This document shows positions 6,889 to 12,295 of a stretch of 12,295 nt of DNA, in pieces (positions within the stretch are counted from its first letter, which is position 1; the number at the start of each line of letters is the position of its first letter). Both the position numbers and the translations under genes were made by a program. The notes beneath the pieces were generated by a model. That model did not search any database. It saw only the letters and a list, made by a program, of their open reading frames with translations, and was not told where the DNA came from. The stretch is from assembly GCA_002474345.1 (NCBI GenBank), contig DKQD01000088.1:1-12295 (forward strand), in the 5' to 3' direction. The stretch comes from Bacteriovoracaceae bacterium UBA7317 (GTDB lineage: Bacteria > Bdellovibrionota > Bacteriovoracia > Bacteriovoracales > Bacteriovoracaceae).

Positions 6889-7926
6889 ATGAAAAGAGTT
6901 ATTTCATTTATAAGTTATTTTTTTATAAGCGGACTTTTGATTTCTCCTATTTCCAAATCTCATCCATTGGCGCCTTCCCTCCTTAAAATTGTTGAAAAAG
7001 AACATGGGTTACTAAAGGTTTTTTGGAAAGAGCCAGAGTTGAAAAAGAGGGGCGAAAAGTTAAGGCCTTTTTTTCAAGATGGTTGTGAAAAAAATGGTCC
7101 CGTTAAAATTACGTATGAGGGAACTGGCGTTGTTAAAAAATTCGATGTTATTTGCAAAAAGCTAAGTTTCGTAGGTCAAGAAGTCGGAGTTGAGGGGTGG
7201 AATCAAGTTAATAGCACCGTACTTCTTCACATAACGTTGAATGATGGATCAATTATTCAAAAAGTTTTAAGTTCTGATTTGAAAAAAATAATTGTCCCCA
7301 AAAAAGATACTCTAATGGTTTTTTTTGGAAAATACCTATTTTTGGGTATGAGTCACATTTTTGAAGGAATAGATCATCTCCTTTTTGTTTTGGGACTTAT
7401 GATTCTTATGAATGGGTTTAGAAAAATTTTAATTTCATTAACATTTTTTACTTTAGGGCATAGTATCACCCTTTCACTTGCCACACTTGAGGTTGTTGCT
7501 TTTCCATCCTTTCTTTGTGAATTTTTTATTTCTTTGTCTCTTGTTTTTCTGGTTTGCGAAATCAGTAAAAATAAGGGAAATAAGGGAAATAAGGAAAGTA
7601 AAGAAAGCTTAATGATAAAATACCCAGGCAGTATGACAACTTTTTTTGGCCTTATTCATGGACTTGGATTTGCTGGAGCTCTAAAAGAGGTTGGTCTTCC
7701 TTCCACTGAAATTCCACTGACTTTGTTTTCATTCAACTTAGGAATAGAGTTTGGGCAAGTGCTCTTTGTTGCAGTTATAATTTGTTTTTGGGCAGCTTTA
7801 ATTAAGCTAAAGGTTGAACTACCTTCTTGGCTTCGTAATGGGTCTGTCCATTGCATGGGTATTTTAGCTGGTTATTGGTGCTTTGAAAGGATATTTATCT
7901 ATATGGGCAATATTGTCTCAAGTTAA
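6889..7926 (+). CDS. HupE/UreJ-family membrane protein
   Basis: A 345-residue protein with a signal peptide (1 to about 24), a periplasmic N-terminal domain (about 25-135) and a C-terminal block of membrane helices (about 140-345). The membrane block carries the HupE/UreJ hallmarks: 'GMSHIFEGIDHLLFVLG' (153-169; His156, Asp162, His163), 'FTLGHSITLSLA' (187-198; His191), 'GLIHGLGFAGAL' (254-265) and 'FNLGIEFGQ' (282-290). These His/Asp residues are the likely metal-handling positions. Characterised relatives are linked to nickel or cobalt supply, but no hydrogenase or urease gene is nearby, so the metal is unknown. The mature protein probably starts at His25-Pro26, a common beginning in this family. 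The start is ATG 6889, with GGAAGAAG just upstream; the frame extends to 6826 inside the isomerase gene but has no better start there. A lysine-rich loop at about 226-239 is encoded by a short tandem repeat. Confidence 0.87.
   Translation: MKRVISFISYFFISGLLISPISKSHPLAPSLLKIVEKEHGLLKVFWKEPELKKRGEKLRPFFQDGCEKNGPVKITYEGTGVVKKFDVICKKLSFVGQEVGVEGWNQVNSTVLLHITLNDGSIIQKVLSSDLKKIIVPKKDTLMVFFGKYLFLGMSHIFEGIDHLLFVLGLMILMNGFRKILISLTFFTLGHSITLSLATLEVVAFPSFLCEFFISLSLVFLVCEISKNKGNKGNKESKESLMIKYPGSMTTFFGLIHGLGFAGALKEVGLPSTEIPLTLFSFNLGIEFGQVLFVAVIICFWAALIKLKVELPSWLRNGSVHCMGILAGYWCFERIFIYMGNIVSS
7570..7596 (+). repeat. 9-bp tandem repeat inside the HupE-type gene
   Basis: Three consecutive copies of AATAAGGGA (7570-7578, 7579-7587, 7588-7596), the third with one change (G to A). 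The unit keeps the reading frame and encodes Asn-Lys-Gly repeats in a loop between membrane helices, so copy number could change by slippage without breaking the gene. Confidence 0.8.
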
Positions 7927-8239
7927 AGATATAACCGAAGACCGTTTAAATATTCTTACTAATACTATTCATAAATTAATTGAAAAATGACAATGAAGAG
8001 CTGCCTGGAGGTGATTTCAAACTCTTTTATAAATATCTTCCTTTTTCTACTTTTATCTACCATTAAAAATTTAAGTCTTTGCCTCTAAGTAACTAACTTT
8101 AATTGCTTTGCTTGTGAGGGAAAACGCTTTTTTGGAAAAAAGTGAGCCTTTTTCACTGCATCTTTTATAATCATTATGAAGCCTTAAAGAAGGTACTTTG
8201 TTTAGTTGATTAATTTTTGGGTTGCTTGGAGCTCTGGTG
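7927..8239. other. AT-rich non-coding stretch between the HupE-type gene and the first small gene
   Basis: About 310 nt with no supported gene. A 33-codon frame (7987-8088) would encode a short hydrophobic peptide but lacks a ribosome site. Two structures stand out: the palindrome CTTTTTTGGAAAAAAG (8127-8142) and, overlapping it, AGTGA (8141-8145) paired with TCACT (8153-8157). A consensus -10 TATAAT follows at 8166. The region probably holds the leader and promoter of the first small gene. No terminator with a T tract is evident after the HupE-type gene. Confidence 0.5.
8166..8171 (+). promoter_or_regulatory. possible -10 element for the first small gene
   Basis: A perfect TATAAT lies about 70 nt upstream of the small gene's ATG. 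No good -35 is found 16-18 nt upstream (TGAGCC at 17 nt spacing). The hairpin-like sequences at 8127-8157 occupy the -35 region, so an activator or repressor site there is possible. Confidence 0.3.
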
Positions 8240-8440
8240 ATGTTAGGTGAATTGTTAAAAAGTAAGATTAACCTTGAAGATTTTCAGGGAATAGTTATTA
8301 GGACTGGGGATGGCAAATCCGAAGTTCATTGGTGGAGTCCAGGAAAAACTGATATCTACAGACTTTCACTTAATATAAAAATCAATGGCCCTGTCTCTTT
8401 TAATTGTGTCAAAGGTAAACTGAAAATTTTAGAAGTCTAA
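8240..8440 (+). CDS. small hypothetical protein, HWW family, copy 1
   Basis: A 66-residue protein of a family I do not recognise. It starts at ATG 8240 with GGAG (8228-8231) 8 nt upstream; an in-frame TTG at 8222 precedes that site. It has no signal peptide or membrane segment, so it is probably cytoplasmic. The centre reads 'FQGIVIRTGDGKSEVHWWSP' (15-34), followed by beta-like alternating residues and 'VSFNC' (52-56). It aligns with the protein encoded at 8596-8793 over its whole length: about 25 identities in 65 positions with one single-residue gap, both starting Met-Leu and both with Gly-Ile-x-Ile, His-Trp-Trp-x-Pro and Ser-Phe-x-Cys. This conservation strongly argues that both frames are real genes. 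The pattern of short beta strands with 'GIVI' and 'HWW' recalls small SH3-like barrels, but that is only a guess. It stands alone, 313 nt after the HupE-type gene. Confidence 0.72.
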   Translation: MLGELLKSKINLEDFQGIVIRTGDGKSEVHWWSPGKTDIYRLSLNIKINGPVSFNCVKGKLKILEV

Positions 8441-8491
8441 ATACAAGCTAATCTCAGATCTCTGTTCTTTTGGCTCCTGGTATAAGCAAAG

Positions 8492-8506
8492 CAATAATTC
8501 TTATTG
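8492..8506. repeat. small inverted repeat between the two small genes
   Basis: CAATAA and TTATTG flank a 3-nt loop. Thymines follow, but the all-AT stem core is too weak for a confident terminator; it could equally be a protein-binding site or chance in AT-rich DNA. Confidence 0.3.
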
Positions 8507-8517
8507 ATTTTCAATCT

Positions 8518-8547
8518 TTGTTCAACTCTTTTCAGGAGTCTCATAAT
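8518..8547 (+). promoter_or_regulatory. possible promoter of the second small gene
   Basis: TTGTTC (8518-8523) and CATAAT (8542-8547) are 18 nt apart. The -10 matches consensus at five of six positions and the -35 keeps only TTG. It would give a leader of about 40 nt before the ATG at 8596, implying that the two small genes can be transcribed separately. Confidence 0.3.
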
Positions 8548-8595
8548 TAAAGTAAAAGTCAAGATAAGCTACCATCTACTATGGAGGGTGGCTTA

Positions 8596-8793
8596 ATGTT
8601 AAAGCACCTAATTGAGAGCAGCATACCTACTAAAAATTTTCGAGGAATTGCAATTGGTTACGGTAACCGGTCAATCATTCACTGGTGGGACCCAAAAGAA
8701 GAAATAATTAATGAGTTATGCCTAGATTTTGAAATTAAAGCATCTATCTCATTTCAATGTATTGAAGGCCAATTTGAGTTTCTGGAATTTTAG
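8596..8793 (+). CDS. small hypothetical protein, HWW family, copy 2
   Basis: A 65-residue paralogue of the protein encoded at 8240-8440. The start is ATG 8596, with a strong GGAGGG (8583-8588) 7 nt upstream; an in-frame ATG at 8581 lies before that site and is less likely. The shared core is 'FRGIAIGYG' (15-23), 'HWWDP' (29-33) and 'ISFQC' (51-55), with a conserved Leu-Glu near the C-terminus. Compared with copy 1 it lacks one residue in the turn before His-Trp-Trp and is more acidic in the second half. No transmembrane segment or signal peptide is visible and the function is unknown. The two DNA sequences and upstream regions have diverged, so this is an old duplication rather than a recent one. 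It lies 155 nt after copy 1 and 217 nt before the transporter operon, with no obvious operon partner. Confidence 0.74.
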   Translation: MLKHLIESSIPTKNFRGIAIGYGNRSIIHWWDPKEEIINELCLDFEIKASISFQCIEGQFEFLEF

Positions 8794-8922
8794 TTTAATT
8801 CTGAGATTTAAACAGATAGGAAAAAAGCCATTTCTTAAAACCCTTCTCTTAAGTATCACTTTATTTCGCTAATTGGTTGTGCTTTGCGTTAATTTTTTGA
8901 TCAACTAATTTTATTTAATGGC

Positions 8923-8938
8923 TTTTAAGTACTTAAAA
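8923..8938. promoter_or_regulatory. perfect 16-bp palindrome, candidate operator of the transporter operon
   Basis: TTTTAAGTACTTAAAA reads the same on both strands. It ends 3 nt before the -35 of the best promoter candidate for the binding-protein gene, a position suited to a dimeric regulator. AT-rich palindromes can arise by chance, so function is inferred from position only. Confidence 0.4.
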
Positions 8939-8941
8939 TTC

Positions 8942-8970
8942 TTGCCAAATTTTAACAATTAACGTCAAAT
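8942..8970 (+). promoter_or_regulatory. probable promoter of the LivK-type transporter operon
   Basis: TTGCCA (8942-8947; five of six consensus positions) and TCAAAT (8965-8970; four of six) are separated by exactly 17 nt. They lie about 40 nt upstream of the start at 9011 and directly after the 16-bp palindrome. This is the best promoter-like sequence in the window. Confidence 0.45.
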
Positions 8971-9010
8971 TAAAAGGTGCACACATTGAATTTAAAAAGG
9001 AGTTTACCCA

Positions 9011-10267
9011 ATGGATAGGGGAAAATTGATTGGCTTTCTTGCGGGAATTCTATTGATTAGTATTTTTAACAGTTCTGCGCTGGGAGCAAGTAAAAAGTCT
9101 GCTGATGGAAAGGGTGGAGAGCTCAAAGTTGGAAGAGGTGTCGACCTTAAAAATAAGACTATAAAAATTGGAACCTTAAATGATGAAAGTGGACGGGCGG
9201 CTCTCATCGGGAAGCCTTATGCCTTGGGAAAGAGGATTTTAGCAAAAGCTGTTAATGCTGGAGAAGTTAAAATATTGCCAGAGGGGTGGAAAGTTGAGCT
9301 AGTAGAAAGAGATCATGGTTATAACCCTCAAAAATCGGTTCAGTCCTTAAAGCAAATGCAAGATGATATTCTTTTCATTGCCACAAGCTTTGGGACACCT
9401 ACTACTTTGCCTCTTATTCCCCACCTAGAAAGCTCTGAGATTATTGCTTTTCCAGCTTCTTTATCGTCTCTTATGGCGGGAAATAAACAAACACCTCCAG
9501 TTGGTCCTTCCTATACGATCGAGGCTAAAAGGGCCATGGATTGGGTTGTGAAAAGTGCTAAAGATAAAGCAACTTTAAAAGTGGCAATTATTTATCAAAA
9601 TGATGATTATGGTAAAGATGGCCTCAAAGGTTGGCGAGAATCTGCTAAAAAACATAACTTAAAGATTGTTGCCGAACAGCCAACAAAGCCTGGGCAAAAA
9701 GATATGACAGCAGTTATTTCGAGCCTTAAAAGTGCAGGTGCAACTCATATTCTTCTTTCAGTTCTTCCAAGTGCTACAGGACCCATTTTGGGAACTGCTG
9801 CTAAAATGAAGTATATGCCGATATGGATTGGAAGTACTCCCGCTTGGATTGATGCTTTTTTTAGCCCAAAGTTGATTCCTGTTAAGGCCCGCGCAATGTT
9901 CATGAATTATTATCAGTGTAGTGGAACTCCTTATTTTGGGGAAAAACTACCTGGAATGGATAAATTTATGAATGCTTTCAAAAAGTATGGAGGTAAAGCA
10001 CGGCAAGATTCCTATACACTTTTATCTTACATTCAAGGTTTGGCCGCATTAGAAGTTGCTAAAAGGGCTATAGCTAACGGAGATATCACAAGGGCCGGTT
10101 ATGCTAAATCATTGGCAGCTCTTGATAAATGGGATGCAAATGGTTTTATTCAACCTCTAAGCTTTAAAAATTTCCCTTATTCAGCTGGTACTAGAGTTCG
10201 AGTTTTGAAGCCAGTCTTTGAAAAAGGTTCTTGGGAAGTTGTGGCCGGTTACGCAGAAAGTGAGTAA
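9011..10267 (+). CDS. branched-chain amino acid-type ABC transporter substrate-binding protein (LivK-like)
   Basis: A 418-residue periplasmic binding protein of the Leu/Ile/Val-binding (Peripla_BP_6) family. The signal peptide covers about residues 1-25, ending around 'SSALG-A'. The mature protein opens with 'IKIGTLNDESGRAALIGKP' (51-69), the usual first strand and ligand loop, followed by 'NPQKSVQSLKQM' (105-116), 'VAIIYQNDDYGKDGLKG' (191-207), typical of the second lobe, and 'DSYTLLSYIQGLAALEVA' (333-350). It is somewhat longer than classical LivK because of a Gly/Lys-rich stretch after the signal peptide. The start is ATG 9011, with AAAAAGGAG 8 nt upstream. It is the first gene of an operon with two ABC ATPases and an acyl-CoA ligase. 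That context argues for a carboxylic acid ligand rather than an amino acid, but the binding residues cannot be assigned by eye. Confidence 0.92.
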   Translation: MDRGKLIGFLAGILLISIFNSSALGASKKSADGKGGELKVGRGVDLKNKTIKIGTLNDESGRAALIGKPYALGKRILAKAVNAGEVKILPEGWKVELVERDHGYNPQKSVQSLKQMQDDILFIATSFGTPTTLPLIPHLESSEIIAFPASLSSLMAGNKQTPPVGPSYTIEAKRAMDWVVKSAKDKATLKVAIIYQNDDYGKDGLKGWRESAKKHNLKIVAEQPTKPGQKDMTAVISSLKSAGATHILLSVLPSATGPILGTAAKMKYMPIWIGSTPAWIDAFFSPKLIPVKARAMFMNYYQCSGTPYFGEKLPGMDKFMNAFKKYGGKARQDSYTLLSYIQGLAALEVAKRAIANGDITRAGYAKSLAALDKWDANGFIQPLSFKNFPYSAGTRVRVLKPVFEKGSWEVVAGYAESE

Positions 10268-11090
10268 AAGTCATCGCGAAGGAAAGGGACAGGAACAAGC
10301 TGGCCCTATCCTTCAAATCAAAAATTTAGAAACAGTCTATCATGGCGTGATGAGAATCTTAAATGGTGTAAGCCTTTCAGTTCCCCAAGGTAAAATAGTT
10401 GCTCTCTTAGGTCCAAATGGTGCAGGAAAAACGACTACTCTTCGGGCCATTACTGGTCTTATGGACATTCACGAAGGGAGGATTACAAAAGGAAGCCTCT
10501 CTTTTTTTGATAAGAATATTAAAAAAGTAAGTGCAACAGAAAGAGTCTCAAGAGGCATGGCCCAGGTTATGGAGGGAAGAAGAATTTTTCCTGATTTAAC
10601 TGTTCTTGAGAATTTAGAAAGTGGGGCATGGGGGAAGAGTGCAGAGGATACAAAAAGGAGAATCGAAGAGTCCTTTGAGAGGTTTCCAATTTTGAAGGAA
10701 AGCCGCAACCGTCTGGCGGGTTACCTTTCTGGCGGTGAACAGCAGATGCTTGCCATCTCTAGAGCGCTGATGTCAGGACCAAAGCTTTTAATCCTCGATG
10801 AACCGTCTTTAGGATTGGCACCAAAAATTGTCCATCAATTGATGGGGATTATTAAAGAAGTTCATAAGCAGGGAGTTTCATTATTAATCGTAGAGCAAAA
10901 TGCCTCCGTGGCAATGGAGCTCGCTGATTACGTATATATTTTAGAAAGTGGAAAGATTGTCCGTGATGGAACTCCCAAAGAGTTGGAGGAAGACGAAGAC
11001 ATTCAAGAATTTTATTTGGGAATGGGTGTTAATAAGTCTAGTTTTCGTGATATTAAACATTATAGAAGACGAAAAAGGTGGCTTTCCTAA
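10260..11090 (+). CDS. ABC transporter ATP-binding protein, LivF-like
   Basis: A 276-residue cytoplasmic ATPase of the branched-chain amino acid (HAAT) uptake class. It has Walker A GPNGAGKT (51-58), Q-loop Gln102 in 'AQVMEGRRIFPDLTV', signature LSGGE (156-160), Walker B 'LLILDEP' (176-182) and 'IVEQNA' at the switch position, where LivF proteins carry Gln instead of His. The best start is GTG 10260, overlapping the upstream stop by 8 nt; no strong ribosome site precedes it, so coupled translation is likely. The N-terminus has about 15 extra charged residues before the first strand. The C-terminus carries a basic tail of about 23 residues ending in 'RDIKHYRRRKRW' plus two residues, beyond the usual LivF end. 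I recall similar tails on ATPases next to acyl-CoA ligase genes, which fits the context here. The next gene starts inside its stop codon (TAATG). Confidence 0.92.
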   Translation: MSKSHREGKGQEQAGPILQIKNLETVYHGVMRILNGVSLSVPQGKIVALLGPNGAGKTTTLRAITGLMDIHEGRITKGSLSFFDKNIKKVSATERVSRGMAQVMEGRRIFPDLTVLENLESGAWGKSAEDTKRRIEESFERFPILKESRNRLAGYLSGGEQQMLAISRALMSGPKLLILDEPSLGLAPKIVHQLMGIIKEVHKQGVSLLIVEQNASVAMELADYVYILESGKIVRDGTPKELEEDEDIQEFYLGMGVNKSSFRDIKHYRRRKRWLS

Positions 11091-11860
11091 TGTTATCTTT
11101 TGAAAATATTCACCTCTCTTTTTCAGGGGTAAAGGCCCTTAATGGAGTCTCCTTTGATGTTGAAGAGGGAGAATTATTAAGTATCATAGGGCCCAATGGC
11201 GCCGGTAAAACATCTCTTTTTAATACTCTTAGTGGTCTTCATAAGCCAGATCAAGGGGATATAAAGCTAAACGGAACTTCCCTTTTGACAAAATCCACTC
11301 ATAAAAGGGCCACCTTAGGGTTGGCAAGGATGTTTCAAAATATTGCCCTTTATGAACATCTAACTGTTTTAGAGAATATTCTTATAGGCCGCCACCATTT
11401 ATATAAGAGCCCATGGTGGAAACAAGTCCTTCGAACCAAATCTTATAGGGATGAGGAAGTTATACAAAGAGAAAAAGTCGAAGAAGTTATTGATTTTTTA
11501 AACCTGGAATCTTACAGACTCATGCCTTGTGGTATCCTGCCTTACGGAATTTTAAAGCGGGTTGAATTAGCGAGGGCCCTTTGCTTAGAGCCAACGATTC
11601 TTCTTTTAGATGAACCAGCTGCTGGACTTAATCAAGAAGAAACAGAGGATATGGCAAGGTATATCTTAGATATTAAAGAAGAATTTAATATCACTCAAAT
11701 TTTAATCGAGCACCACCTCCATATGGTTTTAGACTTGGCCGATAGTATTGTGGTGATGGATTTTGGGAGTATGATCACGAAAGGAACCCCTGACGAAATA
11801 AAGAAAGACCCTAGAGTAAAAGCTGCTTATATGGGACAGGAGGTTCAAGATGGACACTAA
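11090..11860 (+). CDS. ABC transporter ATP-binding protein, LivG-like
   Basis: A 256-residue ATPase, the second nucleotide-binding subunit of the transporter. Motifs are Walker A GPNGAGKT (34-41), Q-loop Gln83 in 'ARMFQNIALYEHLTVLENI', a LivG-type signature region 'LPYGILKRVELARAL' (150-164), Walker B 'ILLLDEP' (170-176) followed by 'AAGLN', and switch His208 in 'ILIEHHLHMV'. LivG proteins usually carry LPYG followed by a Gln-containing pair; here Ile-Leu stands there. The 'HHLYKSPWWKQVLRT' segment (102-116) is the variable insertion seen in LivG. The start is ATG 11090, overlapping the previous stop by one base, with AAAGGTGG about 9 nt upstream. The 3' end overlaps the ligase start by 11 nt. 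It would pair with the LivF-like subunit on two permeases of the LivH/LivM type, which are not in the window. Confidence 0.93.
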   Translation: MLSFENIHLSFSGVKALNGVSFDVEEGELLSIIGPNGAGKTSLFNTLSGLHKPDQGDIKLNGTSLLTKSTHKRATLGLARMFQNIALYEHLTVLENILIGRHHLYKSPWWKQVLRTKSYRDEEVIQREKVEEVIDFLNLESYRLMPCGILPYGILKRVELARALCLEPTILLLDEPAAGLNQEETEDMARYILDIKEEFNITQILIEHHLHMVLDLADSIVVMDFGSMITKGTPDEIKKDPRVKAAYMGQEVQDGH

Positions 11861-12295
11861 CACGTCCGAATTAACTCTTCCTGGAAAACTTTTAGCGAGG
11901 TCTATCCAATACCCAGATCGAATCGCCCTCCGGGAAAAGAAAAAAGGAATTTGGGAAGAAACAACATGGACTGAATATAGAGAGTGGGTTGAATCGATGG
12001 CCCTGGCCTTTAGAGAACTTGGAATTAAAGAAAATGACCATCTTTCGATCCTTTCTGATAACTGCCGAGAGTGGGTTATTGGGGATTTGGCCACTCAAAC
12101 TCTTGGGGCGAGAAGCGTAGGGATTTACCCCACGAACCCGCCTGAAGATGTCGCTTACATTCTTAAGCATAGTCAAAGTAAAGTTGTTATTTGTGAAGAT
12201 CAAGAGCAGGTTGATAAAGTTATAGAAGTTAGAGGAGAAACTCCAACCGTTGAGCACGTGATCGTGATTGATCCAAAAGGCATGCGGAATTTAAA
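11850..12295 (+). CDS. AMP-forming acyl-CoA ligase, N-terminal part (partial)
   Basis: The first 148 codons of an AMP-binding (ANL) family enzyme; the rest lies beyond the right edge. The start is ATG 11850 with a full AGGAGG (11838-11843) 6 nt upstream, inside the end of the LivG-like gene. The sequence matches the N-terminal region of long-chain acyl-CoA synthetase-like members: 'LLARSIQYPDRIALREK' (14-30), 'TWTEYREWVESMALAFRELG' (39-58), 'LSILSDNCREWVIGDLA' (65-81), 'GARSVGIYPTNPPEDVAYIL' (86-105) and 'KVVICEDQEQVDKV' (111-124). The ATP-binding P-loop and adenylate motifs lie downstream and cannot be checked. These enzymes turn a carboxylic acid, ATP and CoA into acyl-CoA, AMP and pyrophosphate. 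Coupling to an uptake transporter suggests activation of the imported acid. Substrate class (fatty, aromatic or dicarboxylic) is open. Confidence 0.88.
   Translation, partial: MDTNTSELTLPGKLLARSIQYPDRIALREKKKGIWEETTWTEYREWVESMALAFRELGIKENDHLSILSDNCREWVIGDLATQTLGARSVGIYPTNPPEDVAYILKHSQSKVVICEDQEQVDKVIEVRGETPTVEHVIVIDPKGMRNL

Noticed and set aside
7987..8088. A 33-codon frame encoding a short hydrophobic peptide
   Set aside because: There is no ribosome site upstream and T-rich DNA readily gives hydrophobic frames. Conservation in relatives would be needed to accept it.
8823..8926. Ten-base inverted repeat AAAAGCCATT (8823-8832) / AATGGCTTTT (8917-8926)
   Set aside because: The arms are 84 nt apart in AT-rich DNA, with no element boundary or gene between them. 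It is more likely chance than a mobile-element end or RNA structure.
9004..9207. Minus-strand frame opposite the start of the binding-protein gene
   Set aside because: It is antisense to a clear signal peptide and binding-protein N-terminus and has no independent support.

Overview
The window is AT-rich and carries protein genes of a Gram-negative heterotroph: a lipoprotein with a lipobox, a membrane-anchored periplasmic parvulin, a periplasmic binding protein and CoA-dependent catabolic enzymes. Low GC, frequent AAGGAG-type ribosome sites and the gene mix fit a marine delta-proteobacterial or Bdellovibrionota-like lineage, but no marker gene is present, so this is a weak inference. No tRNA, rRNA, CRISPR, IS element or phage gene was recognised.

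Left block (1-2181, minus strand): a MaoC/NodN-type hotdog hydratase, an alpha/beta hydrolase, and the N-terminal part of an Old Yellow Enzyme-type flavin oxidoreductase that runs off the left edge. Divergent from these on the plus strand are an NAD-type short-chain dehydrogenase (2250-3047) and a 4-hydroxybutyryl-CoA dehydratase/HpaB-family protein (3170-4729). Hydratase, dehydrogenase, dehydratase and ene-reductase together look like a set for oxidation and reduction of acyl-CoA or hydroxy-acid substrates. The substrate cannot be read from the sequence.

Middle block (4821-7926, plus strand): a beta-propeller lipoprotein, then a membrane-anchored parvulin-type peptidyl-prolyl isomerase joined tightly (1-nt gap) to a HupE/UreJ-type membrane protein. 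These are cell-envelope functions unrelated to the flanking metabolism.

Small-gene block (7927-9010): AT-rich and mostly non-coding, but it holds two well-spaced small genes (66 and 65 codons) with good ribosome binding sites. Their products are clearly similar to each other and share a Gly-Ile-x-Ile ... His-Trp-Trp ... Ser-Phe-x-Cys pattern. I do not recognise the family; it is the best candidate here for something undescribed.

Right block (9011-12295, plus strand): a translationally coupled operon of a branched-chain-amino-acid-type (LivK) binding protein, two ABC ATPases (LivF-like, then LivG-like) and the start of an AMP-forming acyl-CoA ligase that runs off the right edge. A promoter-like sequence and a perfect 16-bp palindrome lie just upstream. 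The coupled ligase suggests that the transporter imports a carboxylic acid that is activated to its CoA thioester on entry. No permease genes are in the window, so they should lie further right or elsewhere.
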